From: Cliona cf. orientalis
Lineage: Eukaryota; Porifera; Demospongiae; Clionaida; Clionaidae
Length of the DNA stretch: 64,000 nt
Assembly (NCBI GenBank): GCA_963930775.1
Contig: OZ005690.1
Location: 11,620,411 to 11,684,410, forward strand
Direction of reading: 5' to 3'
The notes under the pieces: generated by a model
The model's database searches: none
Told to the model about the DNA's origin: nothing
What the model saw: the letters and a program-made list of their open reading frames with translations, nothing else
In this document: positions 24,936 through 39,600 of the stretch, in pieces
How the letters are laid out: the number at the start of each line of letters is the position of its first letter
How positions within the stretch are numbered: position 1 is the stretch's first letter
Position numbers and translations under genes: made by a program

Positions 24936-25353
24936 AGATCTAGAGTGACTAGTCCATACATTGAGTATTAGTCGAGCAGAATTGGCTAAAGTCACAATAA
25001 TACTAATAATTATTTGTTTCATTCAAAATAATTACATGTATCATCTTTTCACAAAGTTGACCAACAACCAGTAGTCCCAAAGTGCACTTTGTCAAGTCAG
25101 CAGAAAATATTATTTTGTGAACTTAGGCTATAGCTATGCAGTCCCAAATAGCTAGCTGTGCGGATCTGCATATTCACAATAAAGATATGTCCTTCATATG
25201 TGTGTAAACAAGAATTAATAGCATGTTTGGCAAATAATATTATAGGTAGAGGAATGAAGTACAGCTGTTATAGAATCTCTAATCACTATCACAATAATGT
25301 TGTTTACTGCACACTATATAATGTATTGAAGCCGAGTCAGTACAGTAACTTTT

Positions 25354-27680
25354 TTAGTTGCCTTGACTGGATTGAAAGTGACCATAAGCCACATTACTTT
25401 CTAACTCAAATTCTTGCTCATCAACTCCTGTGCTTGGTAGCTCCAGATCCTCATGTACAATGTCATGTAAAGTGGCAGGTTGGGTGTCCATCTTCTTACA
25501 TCTTAGACCACAAATATAACCAGTAATGAAGAGAAAAGCATTAGATATGAGCAATATTGCCACTAAGGTTGCCAGTATCACTGTTATTGCATTGATATCA
25601 CTGCTTGATTTAGTAGTATTGTAATCTGTAAATTGAAAATGCTGATCCTTAACTCCTGATCATGGAATACAACTTTAATACACAAGTGTTATCATAATAA
25701 CAATGAATTATTGATTACTTTGACGTGAGCAGAAGTCTTCCAAATTTGGTTCCCAATGTCCATCCAATAGACAAACAGCTGTGTGCAATATTACATTTTG
25801 TGCAGCCTCCATCTCATCTGGGCAAAAGCATGTGGTTCTATTGGTGCATGAAAAGTAGATAGCCAGCCCTTCTGCTGTGTGATTGTATGAGTCGATGTAG
25901 CCATTGGGGGGAAGAGAAGGAGCATCACAGTTGAAAATTTCTGAAAATGTTATAATAATTATGTGAAATTTTAAATGTTCTAGCAGACAGTGGTCACAGA
26001 ATGACATGTATCCAATGGATATATATAGTCAGCTAATAACTAATGACATTCAATGTATAATAATGATATACAATAGCAGATACGAACTTATGCACTCCAA
26101 CTCCTGGGGATCTGGCTCCCATTCTCCATTCCCCATACACGTTGCTGTATTGCTCCCACTAAGCGCTAGACCAGTGCGGCAGGTGAAGTTGACAGTGGCC
26201 CCTTGTATCGGTAGACCATTGTATGTCACATTCGGCTTGGATTCATTATCAGCTGATAGCAGTGGATATCCACAATTAGCTGTAATAGTGACAGCTAGTT
26301 TATGACACGTATGTACATAAGCCATTGAACTTACCATAGAACAACAGTACATGGCTTTGTGCTTGATGTTGACAAGGCAGAGCAGATTTCACACTCAAAT
26401 TATAGTTAGTATTGTATGGCAGAATCAGCTGAATGCTTGAGTCTAGATCTCCAGTAGATATTATGGGTATTTGAGGAACGATGATAAGCTGGTATGTTGC
26501 ACCTTCTTCTTGAGTCCACTCCACAGTTACCGTAACATTGTCAGCTCCAAATTCCTCTTCTGAAGTAACCAATATTGGACCAAATTCAGAAGGACCTAGA
26601 AAGTATAAACAGCTACGACTAGCTATAGGAGTTACATAATAATTGGCTATTATTGCCACATGTAATAGTTATTACCCAAGAAATGGTGCAACATGGGTTA
26701 TGTTGCTCAAGAGCTAGATGTTGTCACGAGGGCGTACTAGCCCGAGTGAAACATCAGCCCGAGGACAACTATAACCCATGTTGCACCATTTCTTGGGTAA
26801 TAACCGACTTGTTGTATTACCCTTCTGGCAAAAATATGAGGGCATTTCAACCTTATTTCTATAGGAGTGACTGCATTTTACCCTTGGGCAAAATATGTTG
26901 CATATGCAACATTACTTCCTGTGCAACATCAGTTACGTTGTTATTGCAGAGTCTATGGGAATGAGTCTTAAGTATACAACAAGGTATTCATGCTTCACTA
27001 GTTGTAGAAGCAATTATTTTCTTGTTTGTAGTACCAAGTATAATTTGCAAGGCTGGACCCCAAAAGCTCAATATATGTGATGTAGTTGAACAATGGTCTG
27101 TTACAATACACCATAAACGTACTCATATCAAAAAGATGGATTGTAGTTGAAGTGTTGGTTGATGTAGCCAGATCTAAGCAATATACTTCTGTTCCATTCA
27201 AATATCTGTTCACTGAGTCAATTACTAATGTAGAAATCAAGGGTACCATTCTCTGATCAGAAGTCCTCATGTAGGTGAAAGTTGTTGAATTCAGTTCTAT
27301 TGTTGACATTTGCTGAGAGCCATCTTGGGAGTTGACACTCCGTCCGTACTCCTGTGGAATACCCTGTTCGTTACTCACAATGAAAACCCACCTTAAGAAG
27401 CTCCCACTAGAAATGCATGTCAGTTCAAGTGGATCTCCTACTCTGCAAACTGGAGCCACAGATGTAGGAGACAATGTGACCATACCTACAATCATATATA
27501 GTGATGATATGGAGGTAGTCTGGCGGGCCAGCCCCTTCGCGGGCTGGCCCGCCAGACTAGATATGGAGGCTAGTCATCACCTCTAGATTAAGCAATAGAA
27601 ATACCTGTTGTACTGATATCACAATCACCTGTAATCAAGATTAAAGACAACAAATATTTAAGTAAATAAGATTTCTCCAT
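25354..27680 (-). CDS. Gene F: Ig-FN3-sushi-(divergent sushi)-TM receptor
   Basis: Exons: 27680-27605 signal peptide (MEKSYLLKYLLSLILIT; an alternative donor at 27629 is also in phase); 27485-27123 Ig-like; 26595-26335 FN3-like; 26279-26088 sushi; 25940-25719 divergent sushi; 25625-25354 TM and tail. The joined frame is 461 residues. The Ig has LELTC, FLRW and YLNGTEVYC. The FN3 has VTVEWTQEEG and YNTNYNLSV. The first sushi ends MGNGEWEPDPQELEC. The second is unusual, with extra cysteines (CTNRTTCFCPDEM) and a GHWEPN ending. The TM is VILATLVAILLISNAFLFIT. The tail ends EFELESNVAYGHF; the proximal P-x-Y motif is absent. Gene C is the closest relative by tail and TM. ggtaatggtcgcc at 27709-27721 lies 29 bases upstream of the ATG. 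Confidence 0.84.
26668..26804. mobile_element. MITE in intron 2 of gene F
   Basis: Exact inverted arms of 34 bases: 26668-26701 (starting gttattacccaagaaatgg) and 26771-26804. They flank about 69 bases of unique sequence, in the intron between the Ig and FN3 exons. Confidence 0.8.
27516..27559. mobile_element. 44-bp foldback element in intron 1 of gene F, 10-bp target duplication
   Basis: tagtctggcgggccagcccc and its complement form a hairpin with a tiny loop. Direct repeats gatatggagg flank it (27506-27515 and 27560-27569). It is nearly identical to the element at 32910-32955, so both are recent copies of one family. Confidence 0.87.
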
Positions 27681-27708
27681 TACTGCTCTCGCTGTATTGC
27701 GCAGAAAT

Positions 27709-27721
27709 GGTAATGGTCGCC
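27709..27721 (+). promoter_or_regulatory. Candidate promoter motif upstream of gene F
   Basis: ggtaatggtcgcc lies 29 bases from the gene F ATG, on the opposite strand. The position matches the related site before gene C. Confidence 0.35.
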
Positions 27722-28557
27722 ATCTGGAAATGTGATTCCAATGGCTGTAATCGCTGCCTCATTGTTATCTACCCAGTAGCAATTTACTTTTCTGTGGTTA
27801 TGAGGTAATTATAGTGTAATTATGATGAAACCTATAGTGTAATCTATGAGGTAATTATGAGAAAATTCAGGGCCTCGCTGGAGCCTTTCTGAGACTTGAA
27901 AATCAGTAAATATGTAGAGTATCTTACGCGTGTATCCAGCGAATAGATTACAAGCTGAGCGCTACTTTCTCTGAGAAGTACTGTTGGTTGAACTTCACGT
28001 GTTTTCTTGGCTTACGTAATGCCATGGATAAATATAGCTATCCTTGCGCTATATATAGCACGCATCACTGCCACAAGGGGCTGGCCCGCGCGCGACTGCA
28101 GCAGCGTGACCAACCTGAACTTCGGAAGGAATACTGTGTTGTCGAGTTCGTCTCTGTGATTGAAGCATCGAAACTTGTCACTATCAAGGTTGAGAGTCGA
28201 TCTTAGACGCCATCTCCATGATTTCTGGGGCCAGCATCGATCGATGTGTACGCATTCTATTGACGACCTTTTACCACATGCACCATTACACTATCCAGCT
28301 ACTGGGGAGATGGTCAAGGGTTCATAATTAAAATTAATCATAACTTCGTTGTTTATTTACAGCTGCTTTCGTGGAACTGTGGCCATGGGTATAACTGAGG
28401 ATAGCCATACTGCGTTTGCATAAACAATTTTACTGTTACAGCTGTGTGCTTCTTGGATGATAGCTGGAATATTGGATGAGTTTTGTTCAATATTATGATA
28501 AATCTAAGCAAAAAATATCATCCCCACTTGTATCATTAGCTTTGGATATAACTATAT

Positions 28558-28613
28558 CTGTGGAGTAACCTAAGAAGATAATGAAACAAAGCGATACTCT
28601 ATGCTGGTCCCTA
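28558..28613 (-). pseudogene. Relic copy of the gene E signal-peptide exon
   Basis: The minus strand encodes SRDQHRVSLCFIIFLGYSTD, which differs from the gene E leader (ARDQHRVSLCFIIFLGFSTD) at only a few positions. The original start region is lost. The flanking upstream DNA (28620-28690) also matches the region upstream of gene E (24126-24210). No downstream Ig exon follows, so this is an orphaned duplicate. Confidence 0.75.
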
Positions 28614-28654
28614 GACTGAGGGTGGGTAATGGTCATCATCCCTGTTAACGTTCG

Positions 28655-29000
28655 GTAACTTTGCACTACTGACAAGGAGTTAGGTGGTACCGATAATTGA
28701 CTGTGCACACAACGTTAACGCATTAGTTATGCAGCGCAGGTTCAATATGGAAAGGGTCGTCAAGGTAGTAACATCTTTGCACTACTGACAAGGAGTTAGG
28801 TGGTAATTGACTGTGCACACGTGTTGTTTACTAGTTATGCAGCGCAGGTTCAATATGGAAAAGGTCGTCAAAGTAGTAACATCTTTGCACTACTGACAAG
28901 GAGTTAGGTGGTAATTGACTGTGCACACACGTGTTGTTTACTTTAGTAATTACACTAGATCCAATAATAATACGGAAAAGGTCGTCAAGGTAGTAACATT
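28655..29000. repeat. Triplicated 5'-flank segment (period about 109-115 bp)
   Basis: Three head-to-tail copies contain ctttgcactactgacaagga, gtgcacacgtgttgttta and gcgcaggttcaatatgg, each ending ggtcgtcaaggtagtaac or a close variant. The first part matches the upstream flank of gene E at about 24160-24225. It appears to be an expanded duplicate of a receptor promoter region. It is not CRISPR: there are no short, evenly spaced palindromic repeats. Confidence 0.75.
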
Positions 29001-29476
29001 GTCACCACACCTGCATGCTTAGATAAGTAATTATTTGCTATATATATAGGCTGCATGCAATCGTGCCTATAATTATAGCTAACACTTTTAATATAATAAT
29101 TATAGCTAAACACTTTTAATAGTCATAGTCAATGATTATACAGATATTCTAGATACATACAGAGACTCCATAGACATTACACATGCACAAATTAGTGGAT
29201 CATGCAGGCATCATCAGCTAAAATATATATATACGTCCCCTCTGAAGTATAAATTATTTTAGTTCCAGCATTATAGTGTATTCTGGAGTTGATGTGCATG
29301 TTTAACCATGCAGTAACTTAGTAAGTTTTTGAAAATCATGATAATAATATAACAGAGTTACTGTAGATACCTAATAATAATATAAATATTATCAGATTCT
29401 ATACTATGATAAGTAATATTCACTTCTTAATTGTGACACTGCTACGATAATGATTATGGATCCCTTGGAAAATAAT

Positions 29477-31964
29477 TTACTTTGTAAATATTGATAGTGG
29501 GCCATATGAAACATTCGTGTTTAAGTCAACATTTGACTCATCATTATCACAGTGCTCAATCGCTTCTGAGGCAATATTTTCATACACTGGTCCAGAAGGT
29601 GAACTCGGACCTAGCTGAATGTCCTCAGTTATTCCCTCTTCTCTCGACTGTGAAGTAGTTGGCTTCTTTGAGAAGTGACGTCCACAAAGAAATCCACAAA
29701 TAAAGATGAATATTGTTATGGAGCATAGTACAAAAACTGATGTTGATGAGACCACGGCAATTATAACATCAGTGCTCAATAATTCACCTGAGCAGAACAA
29801 TAATATGCACGGATACAAATCATGTACAATAGCATGTCTTAAGCTTACTGTGGTCCACATATTTTGGAGACATTGTTGATGAGGGGGAGCAAAGAGAATC
29901 AGAAGTGGGATCTGGCAGCCAAGTTGCATTTTTCTGACACACAGCCACTGAAGTTACATTCTTATCTTCACATTTGATGCTATACACTAGTTCAGATCCT
30001 TCTAGAGTACTGATGTAGTATATAGTAGTATCACCAGTAGTACTGGGTATTCCACAATCCGCTATAATAATTATTATAGGAGTAAAGCGTGCAGTCAGAC
30101 AATGCATGTGGATTATCATTATTATCGCAAAGTGTAGGCGGAGGCGTTACTGCAAGGGTCGTCAGAGAGAAAGTACGTATACGAGGTATAGTGATCATGT
30201 TACCCAGTGGTGTATAATATTATAGTTGTATCCAGCTGTTGTTTACATGGCACCTGTACCATACCTCAGCTACATGACTATACTGCTTTCAGTTTATAAG
30301 ATTACTATAGTAAAAACATAGTTAAGTCAGGTGCCTTCCCCCTACTCCTAGATCATGCACTGACTCTATATAAAGAGAATAGTACCAGAACACTGTCCAG
30401 GTGCAGGGTATGTAGCTAGTTCGATAGTGAGCAGGCATACATAGTGAGCCATGCTGTAGATCTACACGTGCATGAGTCAATCCTCATGCATGCATGCAAA
30501 TAGCGGTGAGAGTTACGTTCTGCACTCCTGTGCATTCATAATTCACTGTCAGTAGTTTGTACTGTCTATGATGTGTACAACAATTTGGAGCCACAATTAT
30601 GATGGTATACCTTTGCAAGCAACCTCTGTTGGATCTGGTTCCCACTGTCCATTGTTCATACATATGGTTGAATTAGGCCCAGTAAGAACCAGGTCTGATG
30701 CAGAACAAGTGAACGTGATGACAGTGCCTTCGCTTGCTGGATTAATGTCACTAGAAGGATACTGTAGTATGGAGTCATCAACTAGAGGAGCTATCATCAG
30801 TGGGTATCTGCATGTGTATGCTAGGTGAATCATGAAACTTTGATATCGATCGAACTGATATTGGGGAAGAAGCTTATCATAACATTGCACGAAACGTTAT
30901 TGAACGCTATAGCAACCTGACATTGTGGCTCACCGTGATAAATAATCTCAATTGCTGTCCTTTCTTGTCCACAAAGTGTTGCTGAAACATTCACCGTAAG
31001 TTGAATGTTATAAGGAATTATCAGCTGAACGGTTGTTTCTCCAATGAATGTAGTTACCACTTCTGGAAAGACACTAAAATTGTATGACACCCTCTTCTCT
31101 GCATTCCATTCTATGATTGTCACTACTTCTGTTGGCTCAAACCTTTCTGTCACGTTCAATACTGGGGCAACTATAACTGGACCTATAGATTCAATTCAGG
31201 AACATACATGTAATTTAATACATACAATAATATTATGTATTATTACCCCTGCTATATATAGCTTAGGGGGGAAAGCACACTAGTCTTAAATCTTTGTGCA
31301 ATGCATTAATGACGTCAATTGCACTATGTTAGTTAGTACAGCTAACTAGCTGTCTAGAGAGCACTCACTATCACCCATGATGCATATAATAATATTATAA
31401 TATGCTTAGGGCCATATGGACAAATTACCACAATTATTTCCAATGATGCAAATGGTTGCACTCTGTGTGTTTATGGCTCTATGATTGGCCCATTCTGAGC
31501 AAGAGACTACAGTTCCATTAAACACATTGTCAGCACTAATTTGACTAGTGTGTGGCAGAGTTTCGGGTGTGGAGGTTAAGGAAAATTGAAATGTAGTGTC
31601 ACCAAATGTGAGTGGTGGTGTAGTCCCTTCATTGGAAACCGTTCGAGTCACACTTGATAATACTGTTTGTTGAGGATTGGAAACTTTCCACTGTAGAAAT
31701 GCTATGTTACTTGATGAGCATGTTAGTACAAGCCGGTCTGTAGGACATAACTCCACTTGACTTTGTGAAAAAACCAGCTCTCCTATATTCGAGAGTAAGT
31801 TAATAGGATGGAAGTCAAATGGGTACTGATGGTGATATCTCAGATTCTCAGTACATGCCTGATATTATGTATCACTGAGCTATAATAATTATTATCCTAC
31901 CTTGTATATGACAAGGAAATGTCCACGTTGCAACCAGCAATTCAATCACAAACAGCTTCATCAT
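29477..31964 (-). CDS. Gene H: Ig-FN3-sushi-sushi-TM receptor with divergent tail
   Basis: Exons: 31964-31901 signal peptide (MMKLFVIELLVATWTFPC); 31782-31429 Ig-like; 31182-30934 FN3-like; 30820-30611 and 30061-29849 sushi; 29787-29477 TM and tail. The joined frame is 466 residues, phase 1 throughout. The Ig has LVLTC, FLQW and FNGTVVSC. The FN3 has TIIEW and NVSATLCGQ. The first sushi ends MNNGQWEPDPTEVAC. The second is divergent, with ATWLPDPTSDSLC. The TM exon reads VSSTSVFVLCSITIFIFI then CGFLCGRHFSKK. The tail has PVYENI and then VDLNTNVSYGPL: the ENVAY core has changed to TNVSY, but Y+3 is L, which fits an ITIM-like V-x-Y-x-x-L. About 200 bases of the intron between the sushi exons match an intron of gene L. 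Confidence 0.83.
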
Positions 31965-32016
31965 TCAACCATCTATCAGTGATCTGCAGAACTTACTATA
32001 TTATAGCGACTAATTA

Positions 32017-32564
32017 GCTCAAGCGGCTAATTAGCAGGCCATCCACGCTCCACTACTTCGTTGTGCACAGTGAGGATTGGTAATATCACTTACTGCGCAT
32101 GCGCCGCGGGGTATTACCCTATGTAAGGTATTACAGTAATGTAGCGCGCGATCGATATTAGCTCTTCTTGACCTTGTAAGTCGTGCGCGTATACTGTGTA
32201 TACTGCTATTCGATTAGAACCTGAATACAAAGTATTTTCACGCTGGTGAGTACTATATTTACCTATAGATAGCCTTTATATAGACTATAAGCTCAAGCGG
32301 CTAATTAGCAGGCCATCCACGCTCCACTACTTCGTTGTGCACAGTGAGGATTGGTAATATCACTTACTGCGCATGCGCCGCGGGGTATTACCCTATGTAA
32401 GGTACTACAGTAATGTAGCGCGCGATCGATATTAGCTCTTCTTGACCTTGTAAGTCGTGCGCGTATACTGTGTATACTGCTATTCGATTAGAACCTGAAT
32501 ACAAAGTATTTTCACGCTGGTGAGTACTATATTTACCTATAGATAGCCTTTATATAGACTATAT
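32017..32564. repeat. Tandem duplication of a 274-bp unit upstream of gene H
   Basis: The copies start gctcaagcggctaattagca at 32017 and 32291 and are almost identical (one visible substitution: ggtattacag/ggtactacag). Each contains gcgcatgcgccgcggggta and gtaatgtagcgcgcgatcg. The first copy starts only 53 bases upstream of the gene H ATG, so the duplicated segment probably includes promoter DNA. Confidence 0.88.
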
Positions 32565-32909
32565 AAAGCTTAATTAACTCATTGTATTGTGACGACAAGA
32601 TTCATAGACTTCATAAACACACTTAGGAGGTGATCTATGATAGATTTGGCCCAAGGTATATAATATTCAGTGGATATTTAAACGGCCAACAATCGGCAGT
32701 GGCCGCTGTACGTAATAGGGAGCCAGCTGGGTGGATGCTTTCTGAAAGTGGTACTATGCATATTAATTTTGTATACCATGTTGGCTTTGCCACTTTACGC
32801 TTGGAGTAAGTAGCTGTAATTCGGAGGTAGCGTATTGATTGGACCTACTTTGTTCTGGATACTGTAATTAGCTATATATATAGCCTTGGGCAGCCTGCAT
32901 GAGGATCCA

Positions 32910-32955
32910 TAGTCTGGCGGGCCAGCCCCTTCGAAGGGGCTGGCCCGCCAGACTA
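32910..32955. mobile_element. 46-bp foldback element, 9-bp target duplication
   Basis: A perfect hairpin tagtctggcgggccagcccc...agacta is flanked by gaggatcca on both sides (32901-32909 and 32956-32964). It is nearly identical to 27516-27559. Confidence 0.88.
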
Positions 32956-33090
32956 GAGGATCCATTGGTCCAGGATAAGCAGGGGCGTCTAGTAATAGCC
33001 CATGAACAGTCAGTGGTGTATCTAGAGAATTTGTGTTAGTGGGGCCCACTGCCAGCTGAGGTATGCTTTAGTACACCCAAATGGAGGGGT

Positions 33091-33112
33091 GGGGGGGGGG
33101 GGGGGGGGGGGG
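33091..33112. repeat. poly(G) tract
   Basis: Run of 22 G. The open frame through it encodes polyglycine and is not credible. Confidence 0.95.
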
Positions 33113-33595
33113 TATGCCCAGGAAATTGAAAAAAAAACTGTTATTGGAGGGTCATGCTTAATTTTGTATACAGCCATGGTTTACATCACTGGGATAAGGT
33201 ACATGTGTATATATATATCTAAGAGGGCTTCCTTGTGGAAAAATAACGTCATTATGACATTAATTTCTTACCCCTCCCTCCCCCCTCTTAATGTCACATC
33301 ATTTTGGTTAAGGTTTAACGTGTCTGAAAAGTCTTTTTTTTTGTCAATGAGTTTGAATTGTGCGTGTGTGTGCATGTGAGTGTACAACTAATTGAGCTGT
33401 TGAACCACAAGAATGTATAATCATGATCAAAATCTGCTGACAATGCAGTACTAGTTTAAAACGGTGAAGCCTGAGGAGTTGTAAAATGTTACCATAAATC
33501 CTGGCAACCCATTATGACATAACTATTATTATTCCATTAGTTTTATCCTGACTGTGTCACACATACAACGAAAAAATCACAAGAAATTCATCAAT

Positions 33596-35885
<2,290 letters not shown>

Positions 35886-36938
35886 TAATAATAATATTAT
35901 TATTATCATCGGATACTTTATCTGCAGATCAAGATTGAAACAAAACTGACTTAAGTATAGATACAATACATAAAATTAACTATGCTCTTAATTAGGACAC
36001 ACCATGTCACCTTCTATAGTACCTGTTGTGATATTATATTATATCCCTCATTTAGTGATATTACTAACACATGCACATGTATGTTGAATAAGATACAGGC
36101 AGATTGATTACTCCATATTTACTATAGCTCACCCCACTAGGTATAGAAAGATCACCCTATCCTCCACATGTGAAATCTGGTGGGTTATTTCCCAGGGAAA
36201 AACCCCTTATATACGTGCACATGCATGTATGCAAGGTATTGTAACATGATGATAGTGCCAGGTATACCTCTTGTTGCATGCACACAACATGTGACTACTA
36301 GATCTGATGATAAGCTTCATGCTGCTGAATAATAGAGGAACTGACACAGCTACATGCCAGATGTACAAATGGATGGTTATGTAGTTATCATCATCACCAT
36401 GTACCATGAACAAGAGTACTTGTGTACAAGTGGATGATTATGTTACAGTAATTATTATCATCACCATGAGCAAGAGTACTGTACTACTTGTGTACAAGTG
36501 GATGATTATATTATCATCACCATGATATAAGAGTACTGGCATGGTATAATTGCTATAGATGGTCTGGATTACCAGTTTCCATATATGGACAGTATTATAT
36601 TTAGACTTTTATGGTTAAAATTAGCACCCCAGTCATAATAGTGAATTCTAGCGTATGTTCTTAGCTGCTTGAAACAATCTTTTTATAATTTAGAGCACGT
36701 GCTGCTCATAATATAATATACTCTTGTGTAGTAATCTATAGCTTATTACTATAATTCCCATTGTTGTTTTTCATTTCTTATGACATGCTAGAGCATATCC
36801 TTAAGCTATATGTAGCTGCACGAGCTATTATACTAGTGATCTCCAATATGTAATTTATTTTGTCTGCTTCAACATTATTTCCACTGGAGTGTTTCCGTTG
36901 AATCAAGCTTTACAGTTGGACAACAAATTTGTTTTGGA
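35886..36938. other. Intergenic spacer with a degenerate tandem repeat
   Basis: At about 36363-36535, three imperfect copies carry acaagtggatgattatgt, atcatcaccatg and aagagtact. No gene is seen. Confidence 0.55.
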
Positions 36939-38596
36939 ATGATGGCTCGATGTCAAATGTTAACCTTTTTCTTCTTAGTGTATTTCACGCCACTAGTGCT
37001 ACAATACAGCATCAATGGTAACAGTTACTTACATACTATCTGTTGTTAATGAACAGATCTTATCTAAAGTCCTACTTGTAGGTGCTGTAATATTGTCTCC
37101 CTCCCCAAGAGCTTATGTATGCGTGCAATGCTGGAAATAGGCTGGAATTGACATGCAATACAACAGAGAGTGCTCTGCAATGGAGACTGACTTTGAAGGG
37201 AATGAGTGGCCCCACAGACATAACCATCTCATCCACTACTGTAGGTACCCGTAGGGTAATGATAAATACTTCTCGAATTATTGTCACAAGAATATCTGGA
37301 ATAAACGAAACACCTCTGATATCCACACTGGAGATAAGTCCAGTAACTGAAAGCTTCAACGGAACACTCAATATAACATGTAGGCTATTAAGACCGTCAA
37401 CATCCATGGCAACTACTACTATTAACATTATCAATCCAGGAAATGGTGAGTGTCTTCACTAATCAAGATTATTAATAATAATTATGTATGTGTAATATTG
37501 TTATGAATTTAAACCACAGGATATCATCCAAGCTCACCAATGGTTGAAACTGAACAAGAATTTAGGCCAGATAATATCACAATGGGCCTAATTTGGTCTC
37601 AAGAAATCCACGACAACTTCCAGATACCCGTGTCATACAGAGTCAGTGTTCTACCAATGATGAAAGCTACACTGACTATGGCTAACGGTACATGGATAAA
37701 CATCACTCTGCTGTATAACACGCTGTACAATGTGAGTGTTGAGGCTGATTTTTGTGGTCGAAGGAATACAACCATGCTAGTGGGAATTTATTACAGTAAG
37801 TATTAATCATAAAATAAAATTTAGTTCAAGATCCAAACACTAAGGTTATCGGTGCACATCTAAATCTATTACATTACACTTCTATATTTTTTAACAGTTA
37901 ACTGTGGAGCTCCCTTGAATGAACCGGCTACTTCTGTGATGGTAATGGGCTACAATGGTGTTGCTCTTGAAGGAAATATTGTCAGCTTTTCTTGCTCTTC
38001 TGGACTTATACTTTCTGGATCAAACTCTTCAACATGCATGGGGAATGGAGAATGGGAACCAGATCCCAGGAGATCAGCTTGCCATAATAAAAGCCATCAT
38101 AATAATAATATTTGTAGGTCAATGCTTGATCATAAAACCTTACTTGGTGTGCATAATATAATTCTGTACATGTGGAGGCTGCTCTATAGAAAGGACCACA
38201 TAATAATATTATTATTATCATGCAGCTATATAGTTATTAGATGTTGTTATGCCACAAATTCTAAACCGTACAATGATTATAGCTTTATATAATCAAATAC
38301 TAATATTATTGTCATAGCCTCAATTGCAAACTCTCATCCACCCCTGAGTGAAGCAGGAAAGATTGCCGTTGCTTCAGTATCAGTGTTCCTTGTGACCTTT
38401 GCACTTTGCATTCACTGTTGGATTTTTGATCAGCCACTGCTGTCATAAGAAGTCTTCTGACTCAGCAGAGATGAATGTAGCACCTTTGTATGACACTATT
38501 CAACTTAATCAAGTAGGACATTCAAAGAGAGATGTACCAATGAGTGAAAATGTTGCTTATTCTGCGGTAAAACTTACTACTGTAACAGTCAACTGA
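36939..38596 (+). pseudogene. Gene J: decayed Ig-FN3-sushi-TM receptor, close copy of gene K
   Basis: Exons: 36939-37017 signal peptide (MARCQMLTFFFLVYF); 37082-37445 Ig; 37520-37795 FN3 (intact); 37898-38113 sushi; 38318-38596 TM and tail. Three problems are visible. (1) The Ig exon starts VILSPSPRAYVC like gene K but must shift one base near 37116-37128 to reach GNRLELTC; a pyrimidine-rich acceptor at 37109 could bypass this. (2) The donor after the sushi is lost: K has cataaac|gtaata, J has cataataaaagcc; an in-phase substitute gtaggt lies at 38114. (3) The TM exon has one extra base near 38404-38408 relative to K. The tail, in the shifted frame, is intact: PLYDTI and MSENVAYSAV. AATAAA is at 38609. 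It is probably a pseudogene, or an allele with errors. Confidence 0.75.
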
Positions 38597-39005
38597 TTTT
38601 AGGTGTGGAATAAAACCTATGTCATCAACTTAACCATTATATTCATACACAATGTATGGGGTAACGGTTGTGATAATAATAATTATGGATACTAATAATA
38701 TGTACGTATACGTTAGCCTTGAGCCTGGGTATTATAGCTACAGTAAAAATTAATTAGTATGTGTATGTAATTTCTTTCTTGTAGTGTGCGAGGATTAGCT
38801 ATGGAACAGTCGAGATCTTGTTGCATGTAAGAGTTAATTAATGTTGGACTGACAATCTGCTACAGTAATGGAATTGGGGACTTGCATATGGTTATGGAAA
38901 CATGTTCAATTTACACAATATACATTTCCCAAAATTTAATTTATGCGGCTCTCTCATTAAACAGTTGGTTAATCTACAGCATAACTACCTTGGCATGTAC
39001 GATAT

Positions 39006-39018
39006 GGTAAAGGTCGTC
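39006..39018 (+). promoter_or_regulatory. Candidate promoter motif upstream of relic L'
   Basis: ggtaaaggtcgtc, with flanks conserved relative to 42504-42516, in a duplicated upstream region. Confidence 0.3.
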
Positions 39019-39144
39019 GATCATTCTGCATTGGCTTGCTCAAATGTCGACCCTGTACCATATTATACGCATGCGTACGTGTACAAGGCCTCAATGTATA
39101 TACGTACGTATTGCAAGAGGGAGTCTGGGACATATATACTATGC

Positions 39145-39430
39145 ATGGAGCTACGTTGGTTGCTGGTTGTTTCACTACTTTGAATTGGTGTTCTGGACAA
39201 ATAATTAAAGGTTTGTTATTAATGAGCAACTATAACAATTATTATGACATGCATCGAATAAAATTAACTATTCAATGACAGTAGCTAGTCTATTTACTCT
39301 CTCAGCTACACCAATCACAACTCCATCAAAAACCGCACCAGTTTGTATTAGAGATCAGCTGGCAATAACATGTAATGTAACAGGAAATTTTCTAAAATGG
39401 AACATCAATCTATCTGGTGATGAGTCATAA
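39145..39430 (+). pseudogene. L': relic of the 5' end of a gene L-type receptor
   Basis: The leader starts MELRWLLVVSLL exactly as in gene L (MELRLLLVVSLL), but a 5-base insertion then brings a TGA in frame. The Ig exon starts after ctctcag (39306) with ITPSKTAPVC, keeps the first cysteine (AITCNVTGNFLKWNINLSG) and stops at DES-TAA. Nothing of the rest follows. It sits between J and K just as L sits after K, so it marks the junction of a tandem duplication. Confidence 0.78.
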
Positions 39431-39600
39431 TATTCACAAATTCTTTCAGCTTTAGTTGTGTCAGTTTAGAGAAATTTCTTATCATCATGATATATTATAC
39501 TATCCGGAATATCAATAGATACATAACATATAAGGGATACCATAATACCATAACAAGGATATCTAAGGCTAATTTAACGCAGATTATAGTCTCCGTGACA

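Noticed and set aside
28655-29000. Possible CRISPR-like array
   Set aside because: Repeats are long (over 100 bp), tandem without spacers, and copy a eukaryotic 5' flank.
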